Shown one piece after another: positions 16,847 to 25,127 of a DNA stretch of 40,255 bases. This DNA comes from JAHFPN01 sp036559465 (GTDB taxonomy: Bacteria > Pseudomonadota > Alphaproteobacteria > Rhizobiales > Xanthobacteraceae), in the NCBI GenBank assembly GCA_036559465.1, contig DATBTC010000012.1, positions 1 to 40,255 on the forward strand. Direction: 5' to 3'. Position 1 is the first letter of the stretch, and each line of letters opens with the position of its first letter. A program made the position numbers and the translations under genes. The notes below the pieces were generated by a model. It ran no database searches and had not been told where the DNA came from. It saw only the letters and a program-made list of their open reading frames with translations.

Positions 16847-17890
16847 ATGGTAGTCCTGAAGTCTCTCGCGGCCGGCGTTGCGCGCGCCACCGCGGGTGCG
16901 ATCATTGCGTCGGCTGCGCTGTTTGCGGCCGGCGCCGTCCAGGCGCAGACCCCGGTCAAGTTCACGCTCGACTGGAAGTTCGAGGGACCGGCCGCGCCCT
17001 TCGTGGTGGCGATCGACCGCGGCTATTACAAGGCCGAGGGACTCGACGTGACCATGGACACCGCCGGTGGCTCGCTGGAGCCGTTGAATCGCCTTGCGGC
17101 CGGCACCTACGACATCGGCTTCGGCGACATCAACTCGCTGATCAAGTTCCGCGACGCCAATCCGAGCGTGCCGATCAAGGCCATCTTCATGGTCTACAAT
17201 AAGCCGCCATTCTCCATCGTCGCGCGCAAGAGCCGCGGCGTGACCAAGCCGAAAGACCTGGAGGGCAAAAAGCTCGGCGCGCCAGCGCCCGACGGCGCTT
17301 ACGCGCAGTGGCCGATCTTCGTGAAGGCCAACAACATCGACGCCGCCAAAGTCACGATCGAGAACGTCGGTTTCCCGGTGCGCGAGCCGATGCTCGCGGC
17401 GGGCCAAGTCGACGCCATCACCGGCTTCTCGTTCTCGTCCTACATCAACTTGAAGGACCGCGGCGTCCCGGCCGACGACATCGTCGTGCTGCTGATGGCG
17501 GACTACGGCGTCAATCTCTACGGCAACGCGATCATCGTGAACCCGAAGTTCGCCGCCGAAAAACCGGAGGCCGTCAAAGGCTTCCTGCGCGCCTTCCTCA
17601 AGGGCCTCAAGGATACCGTGAAGGATCCGACCAGCGCGGTCGACTCGGTGATCCGTAGGAACGACGTCGCCAAGAAGGACGTCGAGCTTGAGCGGCTGCA
17701 GATGGCGCTCAAGGACAACATCCTGACGCCGGAAGTCAAAGCGAGCGGCTTCGGCAATGTCGTTCCCGCGCGGCTCGACGCGGCGATCGACCAGATCGGG
17801 CTGACATTCAACTTCAAGGCCAAGCCCAAAGCCGGCGACATCTTCGATCCCTCGTTCCTGCCGCCGAACGCCGACCGCTTGATGAACTGA
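16847..17890 (+). CDS. NitT/TauT-type ABC transporter substrate-binding protein (SsuA/THI5-like)
   Basis: Periplasmic binding protein of 347 residues with a Sec signal peptide (hydrophobic 10-30, cleavage after AVQA). The mature protein begins VKFTLDWKFEGPAAPFVVAIDRGYYKAEGLDV, the NMT1/THI5-like signature, followed by GSLEPLNRLAAGTYDIGFGD. Homologues bind nitrate, taurine/sulfonates, riboflavin or pyrimidine precursors; the THI5-like opening slightly favours a heterocyclic or organic ligand over nitrate. ATG 16847 has AGGGAGA 7 nt upstream. First of three importer genes, 22 nt before the ATPase. Confidence 0.9.
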   Translation: MVVLKSLAAGVARATAGAIIASAALFAAGAVQAQTPVKFTLDWKFEGPAAPFVVAIDRGYYKAEGLDVTMDTAGGSLEPLNRLAAGTYDIGFGDINSLIKFRDANPSVPIKAIFMVYNKPPFSIVARKSRGVTKPKDLEGKKLGAPAPDGAYAQWPIFVKANNIDAAKVTIENVGFPVREPMLAAGQVDAITGFSFSSYINLKDRGVPADDIVVLLMADYGVNLYGNAIIVNPKFAAEKPEAVKGFLRAFLKGLKDTVKDPTSAVDSVIRRNDVAKKDVELERLQMALKDNILTPEVKASGFGNVVPARLDAAIDQIGLTFNFKAKPKAGDIFDPSFLPPNADRLMN

Positions 17891-17912
17891 GCCGCGGGTC
17901 CGGAAGCCGCCC

Positions 17913-18692
17913 GTGGCCTTCGTCGCACTCGACGGAGTCAGCCACGTCTATGGCGGGCAGGGCGGAACGCTCGCCGTCGAAGGACTCACCATCTCCGTCG
18001 GCCGCGGTGAATTCGCCGCGGTCGTCGGTCCTTCGGGCTGCGGAAAATCCACGCTGATGAAACTCGCGACCGGGCTGCAGTTCCCGTTCAAGGGAACCGT
18101 GCGGGTTGCCGGCGAGATCGTGAAGCAGCCGGTCAAGATCGCCGGCATGGCGTTCCAGGCGCCGACACTCTTGCCCTGGCGCACCACGCTCGAAAATCTC
18201 CTCCTGCCGCTCGAAATCGTCGAGCCGCACCGCAGCCAGCTCTCGCGCAAGAAAAGCGAATATGTCGCGCGCGCCGAAAAACTTTTGGCGTCGGTCGGTC
18301 TCGGCGGCGTCAGCTCGAAATATCCCTGGGAGTTGTCGGGCGGCATGCAGATGCGCGCCTCGCTCTGCCGCGCGCTGATCCACGAGCCCGATCTCTTGAT
18401 GCTCGACGAGCCGTTCGCCGCGCTCGACGCTTTCACGCGCGAGGAGCTCTGGTGTGTGATCCGAGACCTGCAGGCCGTGCGCAAGATTACCGTCTGTCTC
18501 GTGACCCACGATCTGCGCGAGGCCGTGTTCCTGGCCGACCGCGTCTTCGTCATGTCGGCGCGGCCGGGCAGGATCGTCGCAGAGCGCAGGGTAGAGCTCG
18601 AGCGTCCGCGCGATTTGGAGGTCACCTTCACACCCGAGTTTACCGGGATCGTGCACGAGCTGCGCGAGCATATCGTGAAGGCGCGCCAGTGA
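17913..18692 (+). CDS. NitT/TauT-type ABC transporter ATP-binding protein (SsuB/TauB-like)
   Basis: ATPase subunit of 259 residues starting at GTG 17913. Walker A GPSGCGKS (39-46), signature LSGGM, Walker B LLMLDEPFAALD and the switch histidine in VTHDLREAVFLADRV are all complete, the last being the typical SsuB/TauB/NrtD wording. Its stop overlaps the GTG of the permease gene (GTGA), so the importer is translationally coupled. Confidence 0.92.
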   Translation: MAFVALDGVSHVYGGQGGTLAVEGLTISVGRGEFAAVVGPSGCGKSTLMKLATGLQFPFKGTVRVAGEIVKQPVKIAGMAFQAPTLLPWRTTLENLLLPLEIVEPHRSQLSRKKSEYVARAEKLLASVGLGGVSSKYPWELSGGMQMRASLCRALIHEPDLLMLDEPFAALDAFTREELWCVIRDLQAVRKITVCLVTHDLREAVFLADRVFVMSARPGRIVAERRVELERPRDLEVTFTPEFTGIVHELREHIVKARQ

Positions 18693-19459
18693 ACCGCTCG
18701 CTCGCCATGCGGCTGGCGCCGTGGACCTTCACGCTCGCGCTCCTGCTGCTTTGGGAAGGAGCGGTCTATGTTTTCAAAATTCCGCAATTCTTCCTGCCGC
18801 CGCCGACCGCGGTCGGTCGCGCGATCTACGACTATTGGCCGGCGATCTATCGCAACTCGCTGATCACGCTCTGGAGCACGCTTGTCGGCTTCGGCCTTGC
18901 GGTCGGCTTCGGCCTGCTGCTTGGGCTGCTCGTCGGCTGGTCGCGCACCATCTATGCCGGGCTCTACCCGCTCATGGTCGGGTTCAATGCGATCCCGAAA
19001 GTGGCGGTCGTGCCGATCCTGGTCTTGTGGTTCGGCATCGGTTTCATACCGGCGATGCTGACCGCCTTCCTGATTTCGTTCTTCCCCATCGTGGTGAATG
19101 TCGCGACCGGGCTCGCCACCATCGAGCCGGAGCTGGAGGACGTATTGAAGGCACTCGGCGCCTCCAAGCTCGACATCATGCGCAAAGTTGGCATCCCGCG
19201 CTCGCTGCCCTATTTCTTCGGCTCGCTGAAGGTGGCGATCACGCTCGCCTTCGTGGGTTCGGTGGTCTCCGAGAGCGTTGCCTCCAATAACGGCATCGGC
19301 AATCTCATGCTCCAGGCCCAGGCCCAGTTCCTGGTGCCGCTGATCTTTGCGGGCCTGGTGGCGCTCGCGGTCGAGGGAATCGTCATGTACTGGCTGATGG
19401 CGGTCCTGGAGCGGCGCATGACCGGCTGGGCCCAGCGCTCGGGCTTCGCACAGGGCTGA
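18689..19459 (+). CDS. NitT/TauT-type ABC transporter permease (SsuC/TauC-like)
   Basis: Inner-membrane permease of 256 residues with about six spans (BPD_transp_1 fold). The EAA-type coupling loop appears as EDVLKALGASKLDIMRKVGIPRSLPY, and the conserved AIPKVAVVPILVLWFGIGF precedes it. GTG 18689 overlaps the ATPase stop; ATG 18707 is an alternative that shortens the N-terminus by six residues. The substrate of the three-gene importer is not indicated by any neighbouring enzyme. Confidence 0.9.
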   Translation: MNRSLAMRLAPWTFTLALLLLWEGAVYVFKIPQFFLPPPTAVGRAIYDYWPAIYRNSLITLWSTLVGFGLAVGFGLLLGLLVGWSRTIYAGLYPLMVGFNAIPKVAVVPILVLWFGIGFIPAMLTAFLISFFPIVVNVATGLATIEPELEDVLKALGASKLDIMRKVGIPRSLPYFFGSLKVAITLAFVGSVVSESVASNNGIGNLMLQAQAQFLVPLIFAGLVALAVEGIVMYWLMAVLERRMTGWAQRSGFAQG

Positions 19460-19491
19460 CGGTGGGGGTTAACCGGCTGCCGCCGGACCGA

Positions 19492-19519
19492 TTGCCCGCC
19501 GCCGCGATCCCGCTACATT
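19492..19519 (+). promoter_or_regulatory. Possible sigma70-type promoter of the ndvA-like gene
   Basis: TTGCCC (19492-19497) and TACATT (19514-19519) are 16 nt apart in the 90-nt space between the permease and the exporter gene. The start would be near 19526, some 24 nt ahead of the ATG. Moderate match only. Confidence 0.3.
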
Positions 19520-19549
19520 CCGCCGCCACACAGGCCGCCGGTTCGCTCC

Positions 19550-21346
19550 ATGTCCTTCTTCCAACTCTATTCCCGCGTGTTTGCGCTTCTCGGCGGCGAG
19601 AAACGCCTGGGCGTCATTCTCGCAATCGCGAACATCGCGCTCGCCGGCGCGCAGTTCGCCGAGCCGGTGCTGTTCGGCCGCATCATCGATGCTCTCGTGG
19701 GCGCGCAGGCGGCCGGGCGCGTGCCGGCCATGAGCGACCTGACCTGGCTGCTCGCCGCCTGGGTGGCGTTCGGCCTGTTCACGATTTTCGCCGGCGTCCT
19801 ACTTGCGCTCTATGCCGACCGGCTCGCGCATCGCCGCCGGCTCGCGGTGATCACCGGTTATTTCGAGCACGTCATCCAGATGCCGATCCCCTATCACGGC
19901 ACCGTCCATTCGGGCCGCTTGATGAAGGTGATGCTGCAAGGCTCCGATGCGCTCTGGGGCATGTGGTTGTCGTTCTTCCGCGACCACTTCGCTTCGTTCG
20001 TCGCGCTCGTCCTGTTGCTGCCGGTGGCGGTCTGGATGAACTGGCGGCTTGGGCTCTTGCTGGTCGGTCTGCTCTGCGTCTTCGCGGTTCTCACGTCCTA
20101 TGTCATCCGCCGTACCGAGACGCTGCAGATTGGCGTCGAACGCTATCACTCCGATCTCGCCGAGCGCGCATCCGATGCGCTCGGCAATGTCGCACTGATC
20201 CAGAGCTTCACCCGCATCGATGCCGAGGTGCACGGCATCAAGGACGTAGCGAACCGGCTGCTGGCGGCGCAAATTCCGGTGCTCTCGTGGTGGGCGCTCG
20301 CCGCGGTCGCGACGCGCGCGGCGACCACCATCACCATCCTGACGATCTTTGTCGTCGGCACCTGGCTCCATCTGCAGGGGCTGACTTCGATCGGCGAGAT
20401 TGTCACCTTCGTCGGCATTGCGACGATGTTTGTCGGCAAGCTCGATCAAGCGGTGGCATTCTCAAACCGCGTCGTGCTCGACGCGCCACGGCTGGTGGAA
20501 TTCTTCGGGGTGCTCGACGCCGCGCCGAGCGTGCACGACCGTCCGGGGGCGCTCGATCTCGGCCACGCCAAGGGTGAGGTCGAGTTCGATCGCGTCTCGT
20601 TCTCCTATGACGGCAAGCGTCCGGCGGTCGCCGATCTTTCGTTCCGCGCCACGCCCGGCGAGACCCTGGCGCTGGTGGGCGCGACCGGGGCCGGAAAATC
20701 GACCGCGCTCTCGCTCCTGCATCGTGTCTTCGATCCGCAATCCGGCGCCGTGCGGATCGACGGCCATGATCTTCGCGATCTCACGCTTATTTCCGTGCGG
20801 CGAAATATCGGCGTCGTGTTCCAGGAAGCGCTGGTGTTCAACCGCTCGATCGAGGAGAACTTGCGCGTCGGCAAAGCCGACGCGACGCAGGCCGAGCTGA
20901 TCGAGGCCTGCACGCGCGCGCAGGCCTGGGATTTCATTTCCCGATCGCCCGAGGGCTTCGCCACCAATGTCGGCGAGCGCGGGCGCGCGCTATCCGGCGG
21001 CGAACGCCAGCGCATCGCCATCGCCCGCGCCCTCCTGAAGGACCCGCCGATTCTGATCCTCGACGAGGCTACCAGCTCGCTCGACGCTGCGACCGAGACC
21101 GCCGTGCAGGCCGCGCTCGACGAGGTGATGCGCGGCCGCACCACCTTCGTAATCGCGCACCGGCTGGCCACGGTACGCAATGCCGACCACATTCTCGTGT
21201 TCCACGAGGGCCGTATCGTCGAAAGCGGGAGTTTCGAAGAATTGGTGAGCTTGCGGAAGCGTTTCGCGGCGCTGGCGGCCGCTCAATTCATGATCCCGAT
21301 GTCCGATGTCTCGCCCGCTACGGCGCCCGCGCCGGAAGTTGACTAG
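19550..21346 (+). CDS. ndvA: NdvA/ChvA-type glucan ABC exporter (fused membrane and ATPase domains)
   Basis: Half-size exporter, expected to work as a homodimer that moves beta-1,2-type cyclic glucan to the periplasm. The 598-residue chain has an N-terminal six-span domain (to about 320) and a nucleotide-binding domain with Walker A GATGAGKST (377-385), signature LSGGE (about 480) and Walker B ILILDEA. From memory, the N-terminal text (ANIALAGAQFAEPVLFGRIIDAL) and RNIGVVFQEALVFNRSIEENLRVG are close to rhizobial NdvA. No NdvB-type glucan synthase is in the window, so the cargo is inferred from similarity; another lipid or glycan exporter is possible. The 3' end overlaps the convergent thiolase gene by 4 nt. 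Confidence 0.82.
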   Translation: MSFFQLYSRVFALLGGEKRLGVILAIANIALAGAQFAEPVLFGRIIDALVGAQAAGRVPAMSDLTWLLAAWVAFGLFTIFAGVLLALYADRLAHRRRLAVITGYFEHVIQMPIPYHGTVHSGRLMKVMLQGSDALWGMWLSFFRDHFASFVALVLLLPVAVWMNWRLGLLLVGLLCVFAVLTSYVIRRTETLQIGVERYHSDLAERASDALGNVALIQSFTRIDAEVHGIKDVANRLLAAQIPVLSWWALAAVATRAATTITILTIFVVGTWLHLQGLTSIGEIVTFVGIATMFVGKLDQAVAFSNRVVLDAPRLVEFFGVLDAAPSVHDRPGALDLGHAKGEVEFDRVSFSYDGKRPAVADLSFRATPGETLALVGATGAGKSTALSLLHRVFDPQSGAVRIDGHDLRDLTLISVRRNIGVVFQEALVFNRSIEENLRVGKADATQAELIEACTRAQAWDFISRSPEGFATNVGERGRALSGGERQRIAIARALLKDPPILILDEATSSLDAATETAVQAALDEVMRGRTTFVIAHRLATVRNADHILVFHEGRIVESGSFEELVSLRKRFAALAAAQFMIPMSDVSPATAPAPEVD

Positions 21347-22512
21347 CGGAGCCGTTCCAGAATCGACACGTAGTTCGCCACCGCCGCCCCACCCATATTG
21401 AAGATGCCGCCGAGCTGGGCGTCCTTGATCTGCATGCCGCCGGCCTTGCCCAGCAACTGCATCGTGGTCATGGCGTGCATCGAGACGCCCGTGGCGCCGA
21501 TCGGATGGCCCTTGGATTTGAGCCCGCCCGACGGATTGACCGGCAGCTTGCCGGTCTTTTCGGTGATGCCTTCCTCGATGACGCGCGCGCCTTGGCCGGG
21601 CTTGGCGAGGCCCATGGCCTCGTATTCGATCAGCTCCGCCACGGTGAAGCAGTCGTGCGTCTCGACGAAAGAGAGATCGTAAATCCCGAGACCGGCCTGC
21701 GCGAGCGCCCGCTGCCAGGCCTCGCTGCAGCCTTCGAACTTGAGAATGTCGCGCTTCGACATGGGCAGGAAATCCTGCGCGTGCGCCGTGGCGCGGATTG
21801 CGACCGCGGGCTTGCCGAGCCGCAGCGCGGTCGAAACGTCCGCCAGCACCACCGCCGCCGCGCCGTCGGTCACCAGCGAGCAGTCGGTGCGCTTCAAGGG
21901 CCCCGCCACGCGCGGGTTCTTCTCGCTCTCGGTGCGGCAGAACTCGAAGCCCAGATCCTTGCGCAACTGCGCATAGGGATTGGCGACGCCGTTCTTGTGG
22001 TTTTTTGCGGCGATCCGCGCCAATGCGTCGGACTGGTCGCCATAGCGCTGGAAATAGAGGTCTGCGATCTTGCCGAAAACTCCGGCGAAGCCGCCCTCGG
22101 TGCCGCCGTCCTCTGGCAGATACGAAGCGCTCAAGAGAATCTTGCCGACCTCCGGTCCCGGCGTCTTCGTCATCTGCTCGACGCCGACCACCAGCACGAT
22201 ACGCGCGCTGCCCGAGGCGACAGCCTTGATGCCTTGCTGCACGGCGGCCGAGCCGGTGGCACAAGCATTCTCGACCCGGGTCGCTGGCTTGAAGCGAAAA
22301 GCCGGATCGGCCTGCAAAACCAGCGCCGCAGTGAAATTCTGCGCCGTGAAGCCGCCGTTGAAATGGCCGAGCACGATCTCGTCCACGTCCCGAGCCTCGA
22401 TGCCGGCGTCGGTGAGCGCCTCGTTGGCAACGCGCACCACGAGGCTCTCGACGGTCTCCGTATCGAGTTTGCCGAAAGGTGTATGGGCGAGGCCGACGAT
22501 GCAGGCAGTCAT
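21343..22512 (-). CDS. SCP-x/thiolase-family acetyl-CoA acyltransferase
   Basis: Thiolase of 389 residues, forming or cleaving 3-ketoacyl-CoA. The nucleophile is C84 (ENACATGSAA). H286 in ETHDCFTVAE and H336 in KGHPIGATG complete the usual set, while the C-terminal CxG of classical thiolases is replaced by FNMGGAA, as in the SCP-x/lipid-transfer-type group. ATG 22512 has GGAGG at 5 nt. The open frame continues far upstream but is antisense to the carboxypeptidase gene there. Single gene, divergent from dacF with 157 nt between; TATATT on its own strand just upstream may be its -10. Substrate is unknown; sterol, bile-acid or branched acyl-CoA chains are handled by relatives. Confidence 0.88.
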   Translation of the reverse strand: MTACIVGLAHTPFGKLDTETVESLVVRVANEALTDAGIEARDVDEIVLGHFNGGFTAQNFTAALVLQADPAFRFKPATRVENACATGSAAVQQGIKAVASGSARIVLVVGVEQMTKTPGPEVGKILLSASYLPEDGGTEGGFAGVFGKIADLYFQRYGDQSDALARIAAKNHKNGVANPYAQLRKDLGFEFCRTESEKNPRVAGPLKRTDCSLVTDGAAAVVLADVSTALRLGKPAVAIRATAHAQDFLPMSKRDILKFEGCSEAWQRALAQAGLGIYDLSFVETHDCFTVAELIEYEAMGLAKPGQGARVIEEGITEKTGKLPVNPSGGLKSKGHPIGATGVSMHAMTTMQLLGKAGGMQIKDAQLGGIFNMGGAAVANYVSILERLR

Positions 22513-22669
22513 GGTGTCCTCCACAGACGTTAATATAGGTCGCGGCAGGGCGCGCGGCGAGCCTCTTGGCCTGAAGCGTGGATACGGGCTAGGAAAGGTC
22601 TTAACAGCAGGCCGAACGCCACGGCTGCTTCGCCGAAATGTCGCCGCATTGAAAGACGGAATCCGCCGG

Positions 22670-23920
22670 GTGCCGACCTCGTTCCGCTGCCATTGGCTTT
22701 TGTTTCTCGCGTTGGCGCTGGCGCTCGCCTCGGCGACGCCGGCTGCGGCCGCCAAGGGGCCCTTCATCCTGGTCGATGCCGAAAGCGGCAAAGTGATCGC
22801 CCAACATGAGGCCGGCCGCCAATGGTATCCGGCCTCGATCACCAAGCTCATGACCGTCTTTGTTACGCTCCGCGCTGTTCGCGCAAGCAAGGTCACAATC
22901 GACACGACCTTGACGGTCTCAGCGAACGCCCTGGCCCAGCCGCCTTCCAAGATGGGGTTTCCCGTTGGAACCCAGATCACCATCGACAACGCCTTGAAGA
23001 TTCTGATGGTGAAATCCGCCAACGATATCGCCGTCGTGATCGCCGAGGGCGTTGCCGGCAGCGTGCCCGCCTTCGTCGCCGAGATGAACAAGATGACGGA
23101 AGAACTCGGCATGAACGGCACGCAATACCGAAACCCGCACGGTCTGCCCGATGACGAGCAGGTCACCACCGCGCGCGACATGGCGCTCCTGGCGCGCGCG
23201 CTGATGCGTGAATTTCCCGAGCACGAGCTGCTGTTTCGCATCCCCGCGCTCCGCGTCGGCAGGCGCATCCTGCGCAATCACAACCGGCTCATCGATCGCT
23301 ATCCCGGGGCCGACGGCATGAAGACCGGCTTCATCTGCTCGGGCGGCTACAACGTGGTCGCTACGGCGAAGCGTAACGGCAAGCACCTGATCGTCGTCGT
23401 CCTCGGCTCGTACTCGTCGTCCGAGCGCACGGAGGACGCCGCGCGTCTGTTCGAGGCGGGTTTCGGAAGCTCGGTGTCGCTGGCCAGTCTCTTCGCGGCG
23501 AGCAAGCCAACGCTCGACAAGGTTGAGAACGTAGCGGTGGGGCCGGTGGATCTGCGCGACCAGATATGCAGTGGCAAAAAACGCCGGCGCAAAGCCGTCG
23601 AGGCCGCCGAGGCCGACGACGAGGAGGATCCGGAGACAACCGATCCGGAGTCCGGGCTGGCGGTGATCCGCGCGGGGTCGAAGCAAAGCTTCCTCATCGA
23701 TATGCCGCCCTCCATGCCGCCGATCAGGGTATTCGTCGGGCCGGCGTCGAAGCCGAACTTCGAGCCGGTCCTGCCGGCCGGCTCGCGCAAGGCCAAACGC
23801 ACCAAGGCGAAGACGAAAACGAAGGCCAAGGATAAAGCCGCGGCCAAGACGAAGGACGCGCCCAAAGCCAAGGCCGCGCCTAAAGCCAAGGCCGCGCCCA
23901 AGCAGAAATCGAAGAAATGA
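22670..23920 (+). CDS. D-alanyl-D-alanine carboxypeptidase (DacF/PBP5 type) with Lys/Ala-rich tail
   Basis: Periplasmic peptidase S11 that trims the terminal D-Ala of peptidoglycan stem peptides. A signal peptide (hydrophobic about 9-22, cleavage near ATPAAAA) precedes the three catalytic motifs: S56-I-T-K59, S116-A-N118 and K218-T-G220. After the catalytic domain (to about 265) comes an acidic-then-basic linker and a last stretch of about 45 residues that is almost all Lys, Ala and Pro (repeated KAKAAPK), in place of the usual membrane-anchoring amphipathic helix. The tail could bind wall polymers or membrane lipids. Start uncertain: GTG 22670 is used, with TTG 22649 as alternative. The stop overlaps the ATG of the GTPase gene. 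Confidence 0.87.
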   Translation: MPTSFRCHWLLFLALALALASATPAAAAKGPFILVDAESGKVIAQHEAGRQWYPASITKLMTVFVTLRAVRASKVTIDTTLTVSANALAQPPSKMGFPVGTQITIDNALKILMVKSANDIAVVIAEGVAGSVPAFVAEMNKMTEELGMNGTQYRNPHGLPDDEQVTTARDMALLARALMREFPEHELLFRIPALRVGRRILRNHNRLIDRYPGADGMKTGFICSGGYNVVATAKRNGKHLIVVVLGSYSSSERTEDAARLFEAGFGSSVSLASLFAASKPTLDKVENVAVGPVDLRDQICSGKKRRRKAVEAAEADDEEDPETTDPESGLAVIRAGSKQSFLIDMPPSMPPIRVFVGPASKPNFEPVLPAGSRKAKRTKAKTKTKAKDKAAAKTKDAPKAKAAPKAKAAPKQKSKK

Positions 23921-25047
23921 GCGCCGAACCCAAACGGCCGCTGGGTCCTGACGAGCCGGTCGCGCTCACGCTGCTCACCGGCTTTCTCGGCGCCGGCAAG
24001 ACTACGCTCCTACAGAGTCTCGTCCGCGAGCCCGATCTTGCCGACACCGTCGTGCTCATCAACGAAGTCGGCGAGGTGGCGCTCGACCATCTGTTCGTTG
24101 ATGTGCTCGACGAGAATCTGCTGCTGCTTTCGAGCGGATGCATGTGCTGCGCCGTGCGCGGCGATCTGGTCGACTCGCTCGAGAATATTCTGCGCTGGCG
24201 CGACGCCGGCAGTGCTCCACCGTTCCGCCGCGTGGTGATCGAGACCACCGGCCTCGCCGACCCCGCGCCGGTCCTGCATCTGGTGATGACGCACCCCTAT
24301 CTCGTGCAGCGCTATCGCCTCGACGGAATCGTCACCGTGGTCGATGGGGTGAACGGCGCGGCTACGCTCGACACCTACGAGGAGGCGGTGAAGCAGGTCG
24401 CCATGGCCGACCGGCTGGTGCTGACCAAGACCGATCTTCCGGGTGCCGATGCTGAAGCGCTGCGCACGCGCCTGAAGCGCCTGAACCCGGCCGCGCAGGT
24501 GCTCGACGCCGCCAAAGGAGAAGCTGTCGCCGTCGCGCTCATGAATGCCGGACTCTATGATCCCTCAGGCAAGATTCCGGACGTCTCGCGCTGGCTTGCC
24601 GAGGAGGCGGTCGCCGCCGCCAATGCCGACCGCGACCCGGCAGTCACGCTGGCCCCGCACAAGCACGACGAGCGCATCAAGGTGTTCACGGTGGCGACCG
24701 AGGCCGCGATCCCGATGGCGACGCTCGAGCTGTTCCTCGAGCTGCTGCGCGCCACTCACGGCGAGAAGCTCCTGCGGCTCAAGGGCATCGTGCGGCTGGC
24801 CGAGGAGCCCGACCAGCCGGTGGCGCTGCACGCTGTCCAGCATGTGCTGCATCCACCGGTCCGCCTCCAGCAATGGCCCGACGACGACCGCCGCTCACGG
24901 CTGGTCTGCGTCTCCCGCGACCTGGACCCTTTGGTGGTGCAGAGGCTGCTTGACGCCTTCCTGGGCATCCCTGCCACCGACACACCGGACAAGGCCGCGC
25001 TGGTCGACAACCCGCTCTCAGTACGGCCCGGCGCACTTCTCGCCTGA
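23917..25047 (+). CDS. CobW/COG0523-family GTPase
   Basis: G3E-class P-loop GTPase (376 residues), typically a metal chaperone or insertion factor. Walker A is GFLGAGKT (22-29), the metal-binding CxCC is C75-M-C77-C78, Walker B lies in VVIETTGLADP, and the guanine motif is TKTD (170-173). The CobW C-terminal domain occupies about residues 260-365, including the GEKLLRLKGIVRL stretch. A His-rich loop is modest (HKHDE near residue 250). The ATG overlaps the carboxypeptidase stop (ATGA), so it may serve a metalloenzyme of envelope metabolism or simply be cotranscribed. The metal is unknown. Confidence 0.88.
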   Translation: MSAEPKRPLGPDEPVALTLLTGFLGAGKTTLLQSLVREPDLADTVVLINEVGEVALDHLFVDVLDENLLLLSSGCMCCAVRGDLVDSLENILRWRDAGSAPPFRRVVIETTGLADPAPVLHLVMTHPYLVQRYRLDGIVTVVDGVNGAATLDTYEEAVKQVAMADRLVLTKTDLPGADAEALRTRLKRLNPAAQVLDAAKGEAVAVALMNAGLYDPSGKIPDVSRWLAEEAVAAANADRDPAVTLAPHKHDERIKVFTVATEAAIPMATLELFLELLRATHGEKLLRLKGIVRLAEEPDQPVALHAVQHVLHPPVRLQQWPDDDRRSRLVCVSRDLDPLVVQRLLDAFLGIPATDTPDKAALVDNPLSVRPGALLA

Positions 25048-25127
25048 AGGCCCTTGCCACGGGCGCTCAGCTTTCGGAAAGTTACGACAAAGACATAAGC
25101 GGCCACTGGCTGCAGGGGAGGGATTAA

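Noticed and set aside
22513..23277. N-terminal extension of the thiolase in the open minus-strand frame
   Set aside because: Beyond ATG 22512 the frame is antisense to the carboxypeptidase signal peptide and catalytic domain, and a good ribosome site marks the internal ATG.
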